From contig NZ_CP095050.1 in assembly GCF_022921075.1 (NCBI RefSeq), positions 744,001 to 808,000 on the forward strand: a stretch of 64,000 nucleotides of DNA, in the 5' to 3' direction. The DNA is from Hymenobacter sp. 5317J-9. GTDB lineage: Bacteria > Bacteroidota > Bacteroidia > Cytophagales > Hymenobacteraceae. Under the pieces are notes generated by a model. That model was not told the DNA's origin and did no database searches. It saw nothing but the letters and a program-made list of their open reading frames with translations. Positions 30,409-41,528 of the stretch are shown piece after piece; position 1 is the stretch's first letter; every line of letters begins with the position of its first letter. The translations under genes and the position numbers were made by a program.

Positions 30409-31227
30409 ATGTTTTCTTCTCTTCATCGCTTTGGGGGGCTGCTGGCCCTCGGTTTGCTCGTCGCCGCTGGGGCCCGGGCCCAGGCACCCGTGCGCTCGGA
30501 AATCGTCCCGGCCGCGCCCTCCGACGAGCAGTCGTACAGCAAAGAAGTCGTGTACGGCATCAATTTCAACACCCAGGGCGGCCTGCTGGGTGGCGCGTCG
30601 GTGCGTTCCTCGCGCGTGCTCGACGACCGCCTGCTCCGCTTTTGGAGCATTGAGGGCGTGATGCTGAAGGACAAGGCCAAGGAGCTCACGGTGAATACCA
30701 TTGTGGGCGGTAGCTACGTTGACCGTAAAACCAACTATGCCTTTGTGCTGCGGCCGTCCATTGGCATGCAACGCATCCTGTTTCGCAAGGCCGCCGATGC
30801 CGGCGTGCAGGTCAACGGCTTGCTGAGCGTGGGCCCGTCCATCGGCCTGCTGATGCCTTATTACATCAGCTACGACTACACGGCGGCCCGCACGCAGGTC
30901 ATCAACATCCAGACCGACGACATCCGCAACGAGCAATACGACCCGCTCAAGCACGTCGACCCCAACGTCATTCTCGACCACGGCCCGCTCTTCAGCGGCA
31001 TCGGCGAAACCAAGGTGGTGCCCGGCTTCCACGCGCGCGGCGGCCTCAGCTTTGAGTACGGCCGCTACCGCGACGCCGTGACCGGCGTCGAAGTGGGCGT
31101 GCTGGTGGAAGGTTTCACCAAGCGCATGGTCATCCTCAGCCCCAGCAACCTGGCCGAAACCGACCGGCTGAACCGGCAGTTTTTTCCGTCGGTATACCTC
31201 ACGCTGTACTTCGGCCACCGCAGCTAA
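30409..31227 (+). CDS. exported beta-rich protein of unknown function
   Basis: 272 aa. Signal peptide about 1-24 (ending ARAQ). The mature part begins 'EVVYGINFNTQGGLLGGASV', shows regularly alternating hydrophobic and polar residues ('FSGIGETKVVPGFHARGGLS', 'DAVTGVEVGVLVEGFTK') and ends 'SVYLTLYFGHRS', as in outer-membrane barrels of Bacteroidota. Such proteins often have a 'GGLS.EYG' block before the last strands, as here. No enzyme motif was seen. The outer-membrane location is an inference. Confidence 0.75.
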   Translation: MFSSLHRFGGLLALGLLVAAGARAQAPVRSEIVPAAPSDEQSYSKEVVYGINFNTQGGLLGGASVRSSRVLDDRLLRFWSIEGVMLKDKAKELTVNTIVGGSYVDRKTNYAFVLRPSIGMQRILFRKAADAGVQVNGLLSVGPSIGLLMPYYISYDYTAARTQVINIQTDDIRNEQYDPLKHVDPNVILDHGPLFSGIGETKVVPGFHARGGLSFEYGRYRDAVTGVEVGVLVEGFTKRMVILSPSNLAETDRLNRQFFPSVYLTLYFGHRS

Positions 31228-31287
31228 GCGCACTTAGCCGTTCAGCGTGAGCAGTTAACGACGGCCCCACCGGGGACGGAAGGGATA

Positions 31288-31321
31288 TTGTGTCCGGCAC
31301 ACGTTTCGGGAGTTAATTTTG
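31288..31321 (+). promoter_or_regulatory. promoter upstream of lipA
   Basis: TTG, 23 bases, TAATTTTG: an exact -7 box with a -33 TTG at the long end of accepted spacing. The predicted transcript leader of about 80 bases carries the GTTAAC repeats. Confidence 0.55.
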
Positions 31322-31370
31322 TATGGCTTGCCAAGTCGAAACGATTTGGCCGCGAATTGCTTTTCATAGG

Positions 31371-31404
31371 GTTAACTGCTCACTGTTAACTGCTAATCGT
31401 TAAC
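31371..31404 (+). repeat. three GTTAACTG units with 14-bp period before lipA start
   Basis: GTTAACTGCTCACT, GTTAACTGCTAATC and GTTAACTG begin at 31371, 31385 and 31399; the lipA ATG is at 31410. An inverted copy GTGAGCAGTTAAC lies at 31247-31259 and pairs perfectly over 13 bp with 31371-31383. GTTAAC is itself palindromic, so each unit could be a protein-binding half or full site. Confidence 0.8.
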
Positions 31405-31409
31405 TGAAA

Positions 31410-32303
31410 ATGATTGATTTGCCCGTTATCCAGCCCGAAACGGCTGCCCCTGCCCGCCCCCGCAAGCCCGACTGGCTGCGCGTGAAGCTGCCCGTGGGCG
31501 AAGAATACGCCGCCGTGCGCCGCCTCGTGGACGAGCACAAGCTGCACACCATCTGCGAGAGCGGCAACTGCCCCAACATGGGCGAGTGCTGGGGTGCGGG
31601 CACGGCCACGTTCATGATTCTGGGCAACATCTGCACCCGCTCGTGCTCGTTTTGTGCCGTGGCCACCGGCCGCCCCACCGAGTACGACCTCGACGAGCCC
31701 CGCCGCGTGGCCGAGGCCATTGCCCTCATGAAAGTGAAGCACGCCGTTATCACCTCAGTGAACCGCGACGAGCTCAAGGACCGCGGCGCCAGCGTATGGC
31801 GCGAAACGGTGGTGCTCACCAAGCAGCTCTCGCCCGGCACCACCATCGAAACCCTGATTCCGGACGTGAAAGCCAACTGGGACGCGCTGGACGTGATGAT
31901 TTCGGGCGGCCAGGAAGTGATTTCGCACAACATCGAAACCGTGGGCAGCCTCTACCGCCTCGTGCGCCCGCAGGCTCGCTACGACCGCAGCCTGGAGCAA
32001 ATTCGCCGCACCAAGCAGGCCGGCCACCGCACCAAGTCGGGCATCATGCTGGGCCTGGGCGAGAAGCCCGACGAGCTGTACCAGGCCATGGACGACCTCG
32101 TGGCCAACGGCCTCGACATCCTCACCCTGGGCCAGTACCTGCAGCCCACCAAGCGCCACCTCGACGTCGCCGAGTTCATCACCCCCGACCAGTTTGCCCA
32201 CTACCGCGAAGAGGGCCTGCGCCGCGGCCTCAAATACGTGGAAAGCGGCCCGCTGGTGCGCAGCTCCTACCACGCCGAGCGCCACGTTAACGTGCCGGTG
32301 TAA
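31410..32303 (+). CDS. lipA: lipoyl synthase LipA
   Basis: Radical-SAM enzyme that inserts two sulfurs into octanoyl groups on E2 and GcvH proteins to make lipoyl cofactor. 297 aa. The auxiliary [4Fe-4S] cluster cysteines are Cys49, Cys54 and Cys60 ([12 protein letters not shown]), the radical-SAM cysteines Cys75, Cys79, Cys82 (CTRSCSFC), and the C-terminal signature 'VRSSYHAE' is present. It supplies cofactor to the glycine cleavage system and to 2-oxoacid dehydrogenases, both represented in this window. lipB is not here. The GTTAAC repeats in the leader may regulate it. Confidence 0.97.
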   Translation: MIDLPVIQPETAAPARPRKPDWLRVKLPVGEEYAAVRRLVDEHKLHTICESGNCPNMGECWGAGTATFMILGNICTRSCSFCAVATGRPTEYDLDEPRRVAEAIALMKVKHAVITSVNRDELKDRGASVWRETVVLTKQLSPGTTIETLIPDVKANWDALDVMISGGQEVISHNIETVGSLYRLVRPQARYDRSLEQIRRTKQAGHRTKSGIMLGLGEKPDELYQAMDDLVANGLDILTLGQYLQPTKRHLDVAEFITPDQFAHYREEGLRRGLKYVESGPLVRSSYHAERHVNVPV

Positions 32304-32334
32304 GGACGCAGTATATTGGGCCAAAAATCAACAT

Positions 32335-32733
32335 ATGGCCTTTTTTACTGCTAAGGGGCGCTTGCGCCGTCGTGCTTACCTGCTGCGGCTGCTGGGGCTT
32401 TATGCCCTGGCAATCCTGTTCTACGCAATACCCGGCTTGCTCTATGCGAGCGACGTGCCGGCCGGCTTGGCTTTGGGTGCGTTGGTAGGCATCGTAGCCG
32501 TGCTGTACCTGACCATGGTGCAGGTGGCGTTGCGGCTGCACGATTTGGACCTGCGGGCCTGGTGGTGGCTTGTGATGTTGCTGCCGGGCGTGAGCTACGT
32601 GCTGGGAGCCGGCCTGCAGCTCGTGCAGGGTACCGTCGGCCCCAATCGTTTTGGTCCCGACCCCAAACGACCCTATCTGCTTCCTCCCTTGCTTGTACAA
32701 GACCCGGAAGCCGAATCTGCCTCCGAAACGTGA
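32335..32733 (+). CDS. DUF805 family membrane protein
   Basis: 132 aa. It begins with the DUF805 pattern of a basic 'GRLRRRAYLLRLL' (family: GR.gR.eyW). Hydrophobic segments lie at about 17-37 and 45-63, 'RLHDLDLRAWWWLVMLLPG' matches the core RLHD..r.gWW motif, and it ends with 'GPNRFGPDPK', the family's GPNryGpdP signature. It is an inner-membrane protein of unknown role, 31 bp behind lipA and perhaps co-transcribed. Confidence 0.9.
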   Translation: MAFFTAKGRLRRRAYLLRLLGLYALAILFYAIPGLLYASDVPAGLALGALVGIVAVLYLTMVQVALRLHDLDLRAWWWLVMLLPGVSYVLGAGLQLVQGTVGPNRFGPDPKRPYLLPPLLVQDPEAESASET

Positions 32734-32738
32734 CAAAC

Positions 32739-32773
32739 AAAAAGGCCGCTCCAATGCTGGAGCGGCCTTTTTT
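32739..32773. terminator. bidirectional rho-independent terminator
   Basis: AAAAAGGCCGCTCC, 6-base loop, GGAGCGGCCTTTTTT between convergent DUF805 and DUF4136 genes. Confidence 0.9.
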
Positions 32774-32793
32774 GTGCTTGTACCTGCCGGGGG

Positions 32794-33393
32794 CTAGCGG
32801 CGGGCGTTGTTGCCCTGGGGCGGGTAGGTGCTCAGGATGCCGTTCACGATGCGGTGGGTTTCGGCCTCGTCAATAGTGTTCTGGTCGACCTGGGCCTGGC
32901 CGGTGCCACGCCAGGCAAGTTCTTTGCGGCGGGCGTCGATGATGTCAATCACCACGGTGCCGGCTTTGTACTGCGTCACGGGCGAGTAGCCGCGGCCGTA
33001 GTAGCCATACCCGTAGCCGTAGGGGTAGCCCAGACCATTGTAGTAGGGCGATACTTGCTGCTTGTCTTCTACGCGGGCGCTGTAGGCCACGTAAATATCC
33101 GGGGCCGAGGTCACTTCGGTCAGGCCCTTGGCCGTCATCTCAGCAGCCACGGCAGCGCGCATGCGCTTGTCGAGGAAGGACTCGTAGCCTTTAGCAGGGC
33201 CACCTTCAGCGTCTTTGGGCTGCTGGGGGTACCAGGCCCAGGTTTTGAAGGCGCGGAAGTTCACAGCGTGGTCAAAGTCGTTGGTGACGCCCACACGGGC
33301 GGCGGAAGTACAGCCGCTGGGGCCCAGCAGCAGCACTAAGCTCGCGGCGACCAGGGCCACCGGATGAGCCAGGAATCGGGTGATGCGGTTCAT
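32794..33393 (-). CDS. DUF4136 domain-containing lipoprotein
   Basis: 199 aa. Signal peptide with lipobox 'GPSGC' (Cys28). The DUF4136 domain follows: 'VNFRAFKTWAWYPQQ' near the start ('y.tf.w'), 'AAEMTAKGLTEVTSAPDIYV' and the final 'DEAETHRIVNGILSTYPP'. A Tyr/Gly-rich loop 'YPYGYGYGYYGRGYSP' is inserted before the last strands, often seen in the family. It is probably anchored in a membrane facing the periplasm. Function unknown. Confidence 0.9.
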   Translation of the reverse strand: MNRITRFLAHPVALVAASLVLLLGPSGCTSAARVGVTNDFDHAVNFRAFKTWAWYPQQPKDAEGGPAKGYESFLDKRMRAAVAAEMTAKGLTEVTSAPDIYVAYSARVEDKQQVSPYYNGLGYPYGYGYGYYGRGYSPVTQYKAGTVVIDIIDARRKELAWRGTGQAQVDQNTIDEAETHRIVNGILSTYPPQGNNARR

Positions 33394-33560
33394 AAAAGAA
33401 GGGTAGGATACTGAGTGAGGTAAGAGCCTAAAAACCCGCGTCTCAGCGAGAAGCGCGGTGGTTTTCGGGGCTGCTGTACTAACGAAAAACCCAACGCCGG
33501 CGTTCACTTTTTATGGAGTGCAAAACGAGAATGGCGCAGGCGTGAGAATGGCCTGCAACA

Positions 33561-33590
33561 TTGACATAAAAGGATTTTATCCTACCTTAC
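33561..33590 (+). promoter_or_regulatory. candidate promoter of the small lipoprotein gene
   Basis: TTG (in TTGACA), 19 bases including the palindrome GGATTTTATCC, then TACCTTAC. The -33 and spacing are good; the -7 deviates at its last two bases. About 29 bases of leader would remain. Confidence 0.45.
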
Positions 33591-33625
33591 CCCCAAATTC
33601 CCATTCCCTCGTTCCTGCTTCGTCA

Positions 33626-33934
33626 ATGAAAAGTACTGTCTTGTTGGTTCTGGCCATTATCGGCATGCTGTCCGCCTGCACTTCTTCCCGCGACGAGCTT
33701 CGCCAAACCTCCTCCAACGCCGTGCCGGTGCCGCACAACACCATCGTGGACTGCCCCGTGTACGACGGCATGAAGAAAACCTCCACTGTGCTCACGCAAA
33801 CCACTGCCGGCAACGAAGTGCAGGTGCTCGATACCATCAACGCCTACTTTGTGCGTGTGCGCCTCGAAAAAAATGGCTTGGTGCAAACCGGCTACATGGA
33901 CCGCCGCTGCTTCGGCGAGCGGGGCAGTAAGTAA
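33626..33934 (+). CDS. small lipoprotein with SH3-like region
   Basis: 102 aa. The signal peptide has a lipobox 'MLSAC' (Cys18 of the precursor, from the ATG at 33626). The mature domain 'NTIVDCPVYDGMKKTSTVLT' followed by 'GNEVQVLDTINAYFVRVRLE' and 'GYMDRRCF' resembles bacterial SH3 domains, which often bind peptidoglycan. The two Cys in the domain could form a disulfide. The frame upstream is open but lies in AT-rich promoter DNA. The function is inferred from fold resemblance only. Confidence 0.75.
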   Translation: MKSTVLLVLAIIGMLSACTSSRDELRQTSSNAVPVPHNTIVDCPVYDGMKKTSTVLTQTTAGNEVQVLDTINAYFVRVRLEKNGLVQTGYMDRRCFGERGSK

Positions 33935-33940
33935 CAGAGC

Positions 33941-34014
33941 AACTAGGTAACTGAGTAAAGAAAAAGCCCGCCTGAGATGTCAAGCGGGCTTTTTCTTTAC
34001 TCAGTTACCTAGTT
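33941..34014. terminator. very long bidirectional terminator hairpin
   Basis: Perfect 31-bp arms (AACTAGGTAACTGAGTAAAG then AAAAAGCCCGC, and complement) around a 12-base loop, between the SH3-like lipoprotein gene and convergent gcvP, whose stop codon is only 4 bp away. The inner GCCCGC stem with its T-run is the terminator; the outer part extends it. Confidence 0.88.
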
Positions 34015-34018
34015 ACCG

Positions 34019-36937
<2,919 letters not shown>

Positions 36938-36981
36938 AAAGACGAATAAAGGTTGGGAGTGGGGGCTGGTTTCGGAGACAA

Positions 36982-36989
36982 CAAAGGTA
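36982..36989 (-). promoter_or_regulatory. -7 promoter box of gcvP
   Basis: Minus strand TACCTTTG matches TAnnTTTG. A TTTG lies 25 bases upstream, slightly beyond the usual 17-23 spacing. About 40 bases of leader. Confidence 0.55.
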
Positions 36990-37076
36990 GCCCCGAAAGG
37001 ATTGCCGCCGGTGCCAAATGCCGGGCAAAAGCCGGGTGCCGCCCAAGCCGCTGGCCGCGCACATCCCCGAAAACTT

Positions 37077-37084
37077 TAGCTTTG
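37077..37084 (+). promoter_or_regulatory. -7 promoter box of the saccharopine-dehydrogenase-like gene
   Basis: TAGCTTTG, 30 bp before the start codon; no -33 TTG found. Confidence 0.45.
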
Positions 37085-37114
37085 CAGCTCCCATCCACCC
37101 TTTGATTCCCACCC

Positions 37115-38338
37115 ATGTCCATTACCGTAGGCCTGCTGCGCGAAACCAAAACCCCGCCCGACAAGCGCGTGCCCCTCACGCCCAAAAAATGCGTGGAAGC
37201 CCTAAGTACCTTTCCCAACTTGCGCCTGGCGGTGCAAAGCAGCCCCATTCGGAGCTATTCGGACCAGGAATACCGCGACCTGGGCCTGGAAGTGCGCGAC
37301 GACGTGAGCGACTGCGACGTGTTGATGGGCGTGAAGGAAGTGGCCGTCGACCAGCTCATTGCCAACAAAACCTACCTCATTTTCTCGCACACCGTGAAAA
37401 AGCAGCCCGCCAACCGCAAGCTGCTGCAGGAGGTATTGAAGAAAAACATTACCCTGGTCGACTACGAGCTGCTGACCAACGCCCGGGGCGAGCGCATCGT
37501 GGCCTTTGGGCGCTACGCCGGCATCGTGGGGGCCTACAACGGCCTGCTCACCTACGGCCGCAAGCACGGCCTCTACGACCTCAAGCCTGCCTACCAGTGC
37601 GTGGACATGGACGACATGCAGGAAGAGTTTTTCAAGGTGAAGAAGCTGCCGCCCATCAAAATGGCCGTGACGGGCTCGGGCCGCGTGGCCCAAGGCGCGC
37701 TGGAAGTACTTGACCGCATGGGCATCCGGCGCGTGAGCGTGTACGACTACCTCTACCTCGATTTCAACGAGCCCGTGTATACCCAGCTGCGCAGCTCCGA
37801 CTACAACCGCCGCCGCGACGGCCGCGTGTGGGACACTCCCGACTTCCACCGTAACCCGCAGGAATATGAGTCGGCGTTTGGCACGTTTCTGCCCGTGACG
37901 GATTTGCTCATTGCCTGCGCCTACTGGCACCCGGCGGCGCCTAAGCTGTTTGAAGAGGCCGACACGCGCCTGCCCGGCTTCCGCATCAACACCATTGCCG
38001 ACGTGACCTGCGACGTCGATGGCTCGGTGCCCACCACCAAGCGCAGCAGCACCATTGCCGACCCGGCGTTCGACTACAACCCCGCCACCGGCCAGCTGGA
38101 GCCCGCCTACTCGCGCCCCGATAACATAACGGTGATGGCTGTGGACAACCTGCCTTGTGAGCTGCCCCGCAACGCCAGCCGCGACTTCGGCCGCCAGCTC
38201 CTCGACAATGTGCTGCCTCACCTGCTGGGCAATGACACTGAGGGCGTGATTGCCCGCGCCACCATTGCGAAAGACGGACAATTGATGCCCCGCTATCAGT
38301 ACCTGGCCGATTACGTGGCCGCTCCCGTGCAGGCGTAG
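37115..38338 (+). CDS. saccharopine dehydrogenase-like NAD(P)-dependent oxidoreductase
   Basis: 407 aa of the alanine dehydrogenase/PNT superfamily. The N-terminal substrate domain ('GLLRETKTPPDKRVPLTP', then 'YLIFSHTVKKQP' and 'YELLTNARGERIVAFGRYAG') is closest to lysine-forming saccharopine dehydrogenase or the lysine-ketoglutarate reductase half. The Rossmann domain starts at 'MAVTGSGRVAQGALEVL'. The later 'INTIADVTCDVDGSVPTT' fits LYS1-type enzymes. It would act in the cytoplasm on lysine or a related amino acid. No partner genes are nearby, so the substrate is tentative. Confidence 0.85.
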   Translation: MSITVGLLRETKTPPDKRVPLTPKKCVEALSTFPNLRLAVQSSPIRSYSDQEYRDLGLEVRDDVSDCDVLMGVKEVAVDQLIANKTYLIFSHTVKKQPANRKLLQEVLKKNITLVDYELLTNARGERIVAFGRYAGIVGAYNGLLTYGRKHGLYDLKPAYQCVDMDDMQEEFFKVKKLPPIKMAVTGSGRVAQGALEVLDRMGIRRVSVYDYLYLDFNEPVYTQLRSSDYNRRRDGRVWDTPDFHRNPQEYESAFGTFLPVTDLLIACAYWHPAAPKLFEEADTRLPGFRINTIADVTCDVDGSVPTTKRSSTIADPAFDYNPATGQLEPAYSRPDNITVMAVDNLPCELPRNASRDFGRQLLDNVLPHLLGNDTEGVIARATIAKDGQLMPRYQYLADYVAAPVQA

Positions 38339-38345
38339 GCTGCGG

Positions 38346-39176
38346 CTACAGGCCGCGCAGCAGCGGGTACTTGGCCTGCACCAGCGAATACAGCCCGTAG
38401 GCCAGCAGGCCCGCGGCCACTACGCCCAGGGCCAGCGGCCCCATGGTGGCCAGGAAATCGAAGGCTTCGTCGGTGCTGCCCACGGCGCCGGCGCGGGACT
38501 GCCGGCCGGCCTGCACAAAAAAGTAGCCGATGATGGCCACCACCACGCCGCGGGCCGTGACGCCGACCTGCCCGGCCCGGAACACTAGCCGGGCCTGCTC
38601 GGCGCTGAGGTGCTGGCTATCCACATCGTTTTTGAGCCGTCCCGAGAAAGCGCGGTAACCCTGAAAAAGGCCAATGCCGATAACGACAAGGCCCGCGATG
38701 AGGAGGAGCCAGTCGCCGGCGGGCCAGGCCAGCACGTGGGTGGCCAGGCTTTGGGAGGAGTCGGTGCCCTTTTCGGCGCGGCCATGCAGGGCCAGCTTGC
38801 CGGCATAGATGGCCAGGCCGCTGTAGAACAGGCCGCTGCAGATGTACCAAAACCGAAAGACCCAGCCCTTGGCCCCGTTGCCCTTGCCCTCGGTGTCGCG
38901 GATGGCCTGGGTGAAGCGCCACACAATGTAGCCGAGCAGCCCCACCGCAATCAGGCCCAGCAGCACGCTGCCGGCGGGCAGGTCCTGCAGGTGATGCACG
39001 GCCTCTTCTTTGTCGGCATGGGCTCCGGCGCGCTGGCCAAAGGCTGCCAGCAGCGCCAGCACGCCCATCAGCACATACACCACCCCGATGGCCGCAAACC
39101 CCAGCCGCGCCAGCGCCCGAATGCCGGAAGTGGGGGTGCGGGGAACAGCAGCAAGCAGGGAGTCGGTGGTGGACAT
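38346..39176 (-). CDS. DUF1206 domain-containing membrane protein
   Basis: 276 aa built from three DUF1206 repeats, each a pair of membrane helices with a G-rich turn: 'LARLGFAAIGVVYVLMGVLA', 'RFWYICSGLFYSGLAIYAG' and 'GVTARGVVVAIIGYFF'. All show the Arg..G...GvvY pattern. The start MSTTDSLL at 39176 was preferred to a longer form beginning with another hydrophobic stretch. Convergent with the preceding gene, 7 bp apart. The role of the family is unknown. Confidence 0.9.
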   Translation of the reverse strand: MSTTDSLLAAVPRTPTSGIRALARLGFAAIGVVYVLMGVLALLAAFGQRAGAHADKEEAVHHLQDLPAGSVLLGLIAVGLLGYIVWRFTQAIRDTEGKGNGAKGWVFRFWYICSGLFYSGLAIYAGKLALHGRAEKGTDSSQSLATHVLAWPAGDWLLLIAGLVVIGIGLFQGYRAFSGRLKNDVDSQHLSAEQARLVFRAGQVGVTARGVVVAIIGYFFVQAGRQSRAGAVGSTDEAFDFLATMGPLALGVVAAGLLAYGLYSLVQAKYPLLRGL

Positions 39177-39262
39177 AGCAGCGGTAATAATGACGTTAAG
39201 CAGCGCAATGGCATACGCACAGCCGCTCATGCGAGGATAAAAGCGGCCGGCAAACCATAACT

Positions 39263-39296
39263 AAAAAGCCCCTTCCGTTGCCGGAAAGGGCTTTTT
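39263..39296 (-). terminator. rho-independent terminator of csbD-like gene
   Basis: AAAAAGCCCCTTCCG, 4-base loop, CGGAAAGGGCTTTTT, 65 bp beyond the CsbD stop on the minus strand. Confidence 0.8.
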
Positions 39297-39360
39297 GCTA
39301 ACAACGCACCGGCGTGGGCTCAGGGAAGGCGCCTGGCGTTGTTGGGGAAAGGTGCGCGGG

Positions 39361-39579
39361 CTAGAACGTGCGGTTAAACCAGTTCTTGATGTCTTCCACG
39401 GCGTGGCCGGTTTTCTCTTGCAGGCGGCCAAACCACTCGTCCTGTTTGCCGTCCTCGTAGTCGAGGTCGTCGTCGGTCAGCTGGCCCCACTTCTGCTTGG
39501 CTTCGCCTTTCAGCTGGTTCCAGTTGCCGCGGGCTTTGAGCTCGGTTTGGTCGTTGAGGTTATTCTGGTTGAGGTCCAT
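39361..39579 (-). CDS. CsbD family stress protein
   Basis: 72 aa, the usual CsbD size. 'LKARGNWNQLKGEAKQKWGQ' followed by 'DDLDYEDGKQDEWFGRLQEKTG' fits the CsbD pattern (W..lKGk.Ke.wG.LT.dd). These are small soluble proteins induced under general stress in other bacteria. A TACCTTTT box 16 bp upstream on the minus strand is a -7-like element, shared with two small lipoprotein genes further right. Confidence 0.93.
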   Translation of the reverse strand: MDLNQNNLNDQTELKARGNWNQLKGEAKQKWGQLTDDDLDYEDGKQDEWFGRLQEKTGHAVEDIKNWFNRTF

Positions 39580-39728
39580 GAGTGAAAGGGTTGAAAAGGT
39601 AAGGAAATGTGGATGGGAAGAAGTATAACAGTTGGGCTTGTACGGCCCCGCTGGTGGGTGCGTTGAACCCCATATTCAGAATGCCAGAATTTTGTACGTC
39701 TTCGGGCTTCTGCCGGCGACCGGGTTCC

Positions 39729-40475
39729 TCAAAATGCGTGCACGTAGGTGACCTCCGTTCCCGAGGGGCAGTAGATGCTGTCGCGCACTTGGGTGTGAAT
39801 GCCGGCTTTGGTTTTGTAGATGACGACGTGCGCGTACTGGTTGGCGGCGGTGGTGCAGGTGGCTTCGGTCACGCCGGACGGGCCCACCTCGGTTTGGGTG
39901 CCGGGGCGGTACAGCGTCACCCCCACGCCGGTATAGTAATTGCCCTGGTAGCCCACATACGACACCGAGGTATAAGTGCTGTTGGTGGCCGACGCACCGG
40001 GAAAGCCGGTTATCAGCACGCGCAGCTGGCCGGTCAGGCGCACCAGGTGTATGGGCTCGTTGCGCTGGGTGCCCGGCGCCAGGGAAAGGTCGCGGTATTG
40101 CCGCTCTATAATCCCGCCCTGAGTAGAGCCGTAGCCCTTGTTGGTGAACCGCAGGCGGTAAAAATCGGGCGCGGGCCGGAACCGCGGGTCAAACTGAAGG
40201 GTGTAGTTGCCCTGCTGGTCGGCGCTGGTGCTTTCGATGAGGGATTCCTTGACCGAAGACGAAAAAATGCCGGGCACGTAGGTGGCGGCCAGGAGTTGAA
40301 CCTGGGCGCCGGGTACAGGAGTAGCCGAGCGGTGCCCGGTTCCGACCCGGCCCGTCACCCTGATGCAGTCGCCAGTTGAGCACGTGTCGTCCTTGGTGCA
40401 CCCGTTGCTGGCAAGGAGCAGCACTCCACAGCCCAGCAGAGGCCACGAGACGCAGGAAAGCAGTAGGTTTTTCAT
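39729..40475 (-). CDS. lipoprotein with carboxypeptidase-regulatory-like domain
   Basis: 248 aa. The start at 40475 gives a lipoprotein signal with lipobox 'LASNGC'. The following 'DDTCSTGDCIRVTGRV' leads into a beta-sandwich of the carboxypeptidase-regulatory type ('TPVPGAQVQLLAA', then 'TSADQQGNYTLQFD'). A second beta-rich part has 'QLRVLITGFPG' and ends 'GTEVTYVHAF'. No enzymatic residues were seen; probably a surface or periplasmic binding protein. It shares the strand with the next gene (24-bp gap). Confidence 0.75.
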   Translation of the reverse strand: MKNLLLSCVSWPLLGCGVLLLASNGCTKDDTCSTGDCIRVTGRVGTGHRSATPVPGAQVQLLAATYVPGIFSSSVKESLIESTSADQQGNYTLQFDPRFRPAPDFYRLRFTNKGYGSTQGGIIERQYRDLSLAPGTQRNEPIHLVRLTGQLRVLITGFPGASATNSTYTSVSYVGYQGNYYTGVGVTLYRPGTQTEVGPSGVTEATCTTAANQYAHVVIYKTKAGIHTQVRDSIYCPSGTEVTYVHAF

Positions 40476-40498
40476 GGTAGAGAAGGAATCCAGTGGCA

Positions 40499-41278
40499 TT
40501 AGCGGTGCCGGGCGTTGAAGCCCACCAGCAAGCTCACGCGCATGCCGTCGCGGCCCGGCACCACGGCCAGGTTCACCGGGAAGTTGACGCCGTAGGAGCG
40601 GATGGACGTGCCCATGGCCAGCACCAGGCTTGCACCCAGCGGCGTCACGTTGGGGCCCACGCCAAACTCGAATCCCTTGGCCCCCCGAATGCCCAGCAGG
40701 CCGTTGATGCTGGGCAGGAACCGGCCCTGTTCGAGCCCGCCCACCAGCGGTACAAATTCCACTAGTCCGCTCACGCCGTTGGGCAACCGGAACAGGCGGC
40801 TTTCGAACTGCCAGCCAAACTGCGTGATGACCGCGCCCACCTCCACGCCTTCTTCAAGGGCCTTGCTCCGCACGCCGCTGGAAAGGAACGTGACGCCCAC
40901 GCGCGGCCCGTCGAGCCGGATGGGCTCTTCCAGCACCGCGTCGTTGGGGTCTTCGTTGCCCACCTTGGGCACTTCGCCGGGGAAGGCGGCGCGCACGGCC
41001 GCGGGAGGGCTGGGCGGCCCCGTTGTCTGGAAAATGGTGGCCGCGTTCAGCACCTCTTTCACGCCGTTGGCATACACTATCATGAACACATCGGTGCGCC
41101 ACACGCTGATGAGCGGGCCGTCGAGGTTGTCGGCGCGGCGAAATTTCACCTCCGAAGGCGTGATTTCAACCACCTTCACCTTTAGCTCCTCGCCGTTGCG
41201 CTTGGTGAGCACGTCTTGGGCCCGGGCCGCGCCGCCGGCCAGCAGCAGGAATAAAAAAACGAGTAGGCATGTCCGCAT
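40499..41278 (-). CDS. exported protein of unknown function
   Basis: 259 aa. Signal peptide 1-21 (ending ARAQ). The N-terminal module 'DVLTKRNGEELKVKVVEITP' followed by 'SEVKFRRADNLDGP' and 'DVFMIVYANGVKEV' is common in exported Bacteroidota proteins. The C-terminal half alternates Gly and hydrophobic residues ('FVPLVGGLEQGRFLPSINGL') and ends 'VSLLVGFNARHR', resembling a small barrel. It precedes the lipoprotein gene in the same direction. The upstream 100 bp are AT-rich with periodic GGGTAAT repeats. Confidence 0.72.
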   Translation of the reverse strand: MRTCLLVFLFLLLAGGAARAQDVLTKRNGEELKVKVVEITPSEVKFRRADNLDGPLISVWRTDVFMIVYANGVKEVLNAATIFQTTGPPSPPAAVRAAFPGEVPKVGNEDPNDAVLEEPIRLDGPRVGVTFLSSGVRSKALEEGVEVGAVITQFGWQFESRLFRLPNGVSGLVEFVPLVGGLEQGRFLPSINGLLGIRGAKGFEFGVGPNVTPLGASLVLAMGTSIRSYGVNFPVNLAVVPGRDGMRVSLLVGFNARHR

Positions 41279-41384
41279 GGCAAGTCGGGGTTAAAGTGGA
41301 ACCATGCCTAAAGGTGGATTTTTGCGCGGCGGGAAGCCAGCTCATTTGTAGTGAAATCGGACTTCTCTATCAGGTATTTATTGT

Positions 41385-41447
41385 GGGTAATAATTGATTA
41401 CTAATGAGTTAAGGGTAATTTTGAGGATATTATGAATATAGGGTAAT
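41385..41447. repeat. three GGGTAAT units at exact 28-bp spacing
   Basis: GGGTAAT at 41385, 41413 and 41441 in an AT-rich intergenic stretch between two minus-strand genes. The regular period upstream of the exported protein gene suggests a regulator-binding region, though chance cannot be excluded. Confidence 0.45.
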
Positions 41448-41475
41448 TACGTTTAAAGCTCGTTTCTCAAGCAAT

Positions 41476-41511
41476 AAAAAAAGCCCCGCTACCGAAGTAG
41501 CGGGGCTTTTT
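41476..41511 (-). terminator. rho-independent terminator of the small lipoprotein gene
   Basis: AAAAAAAGCCCCGCTAC, 4-base loop, GTAGCGGGGCTTTTT, 18 bp beyond the stop codon on the minus strand. Confidence 0.85.
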
Positions 41512-41528
41512 GCTGCTGCGTGCAGGCG

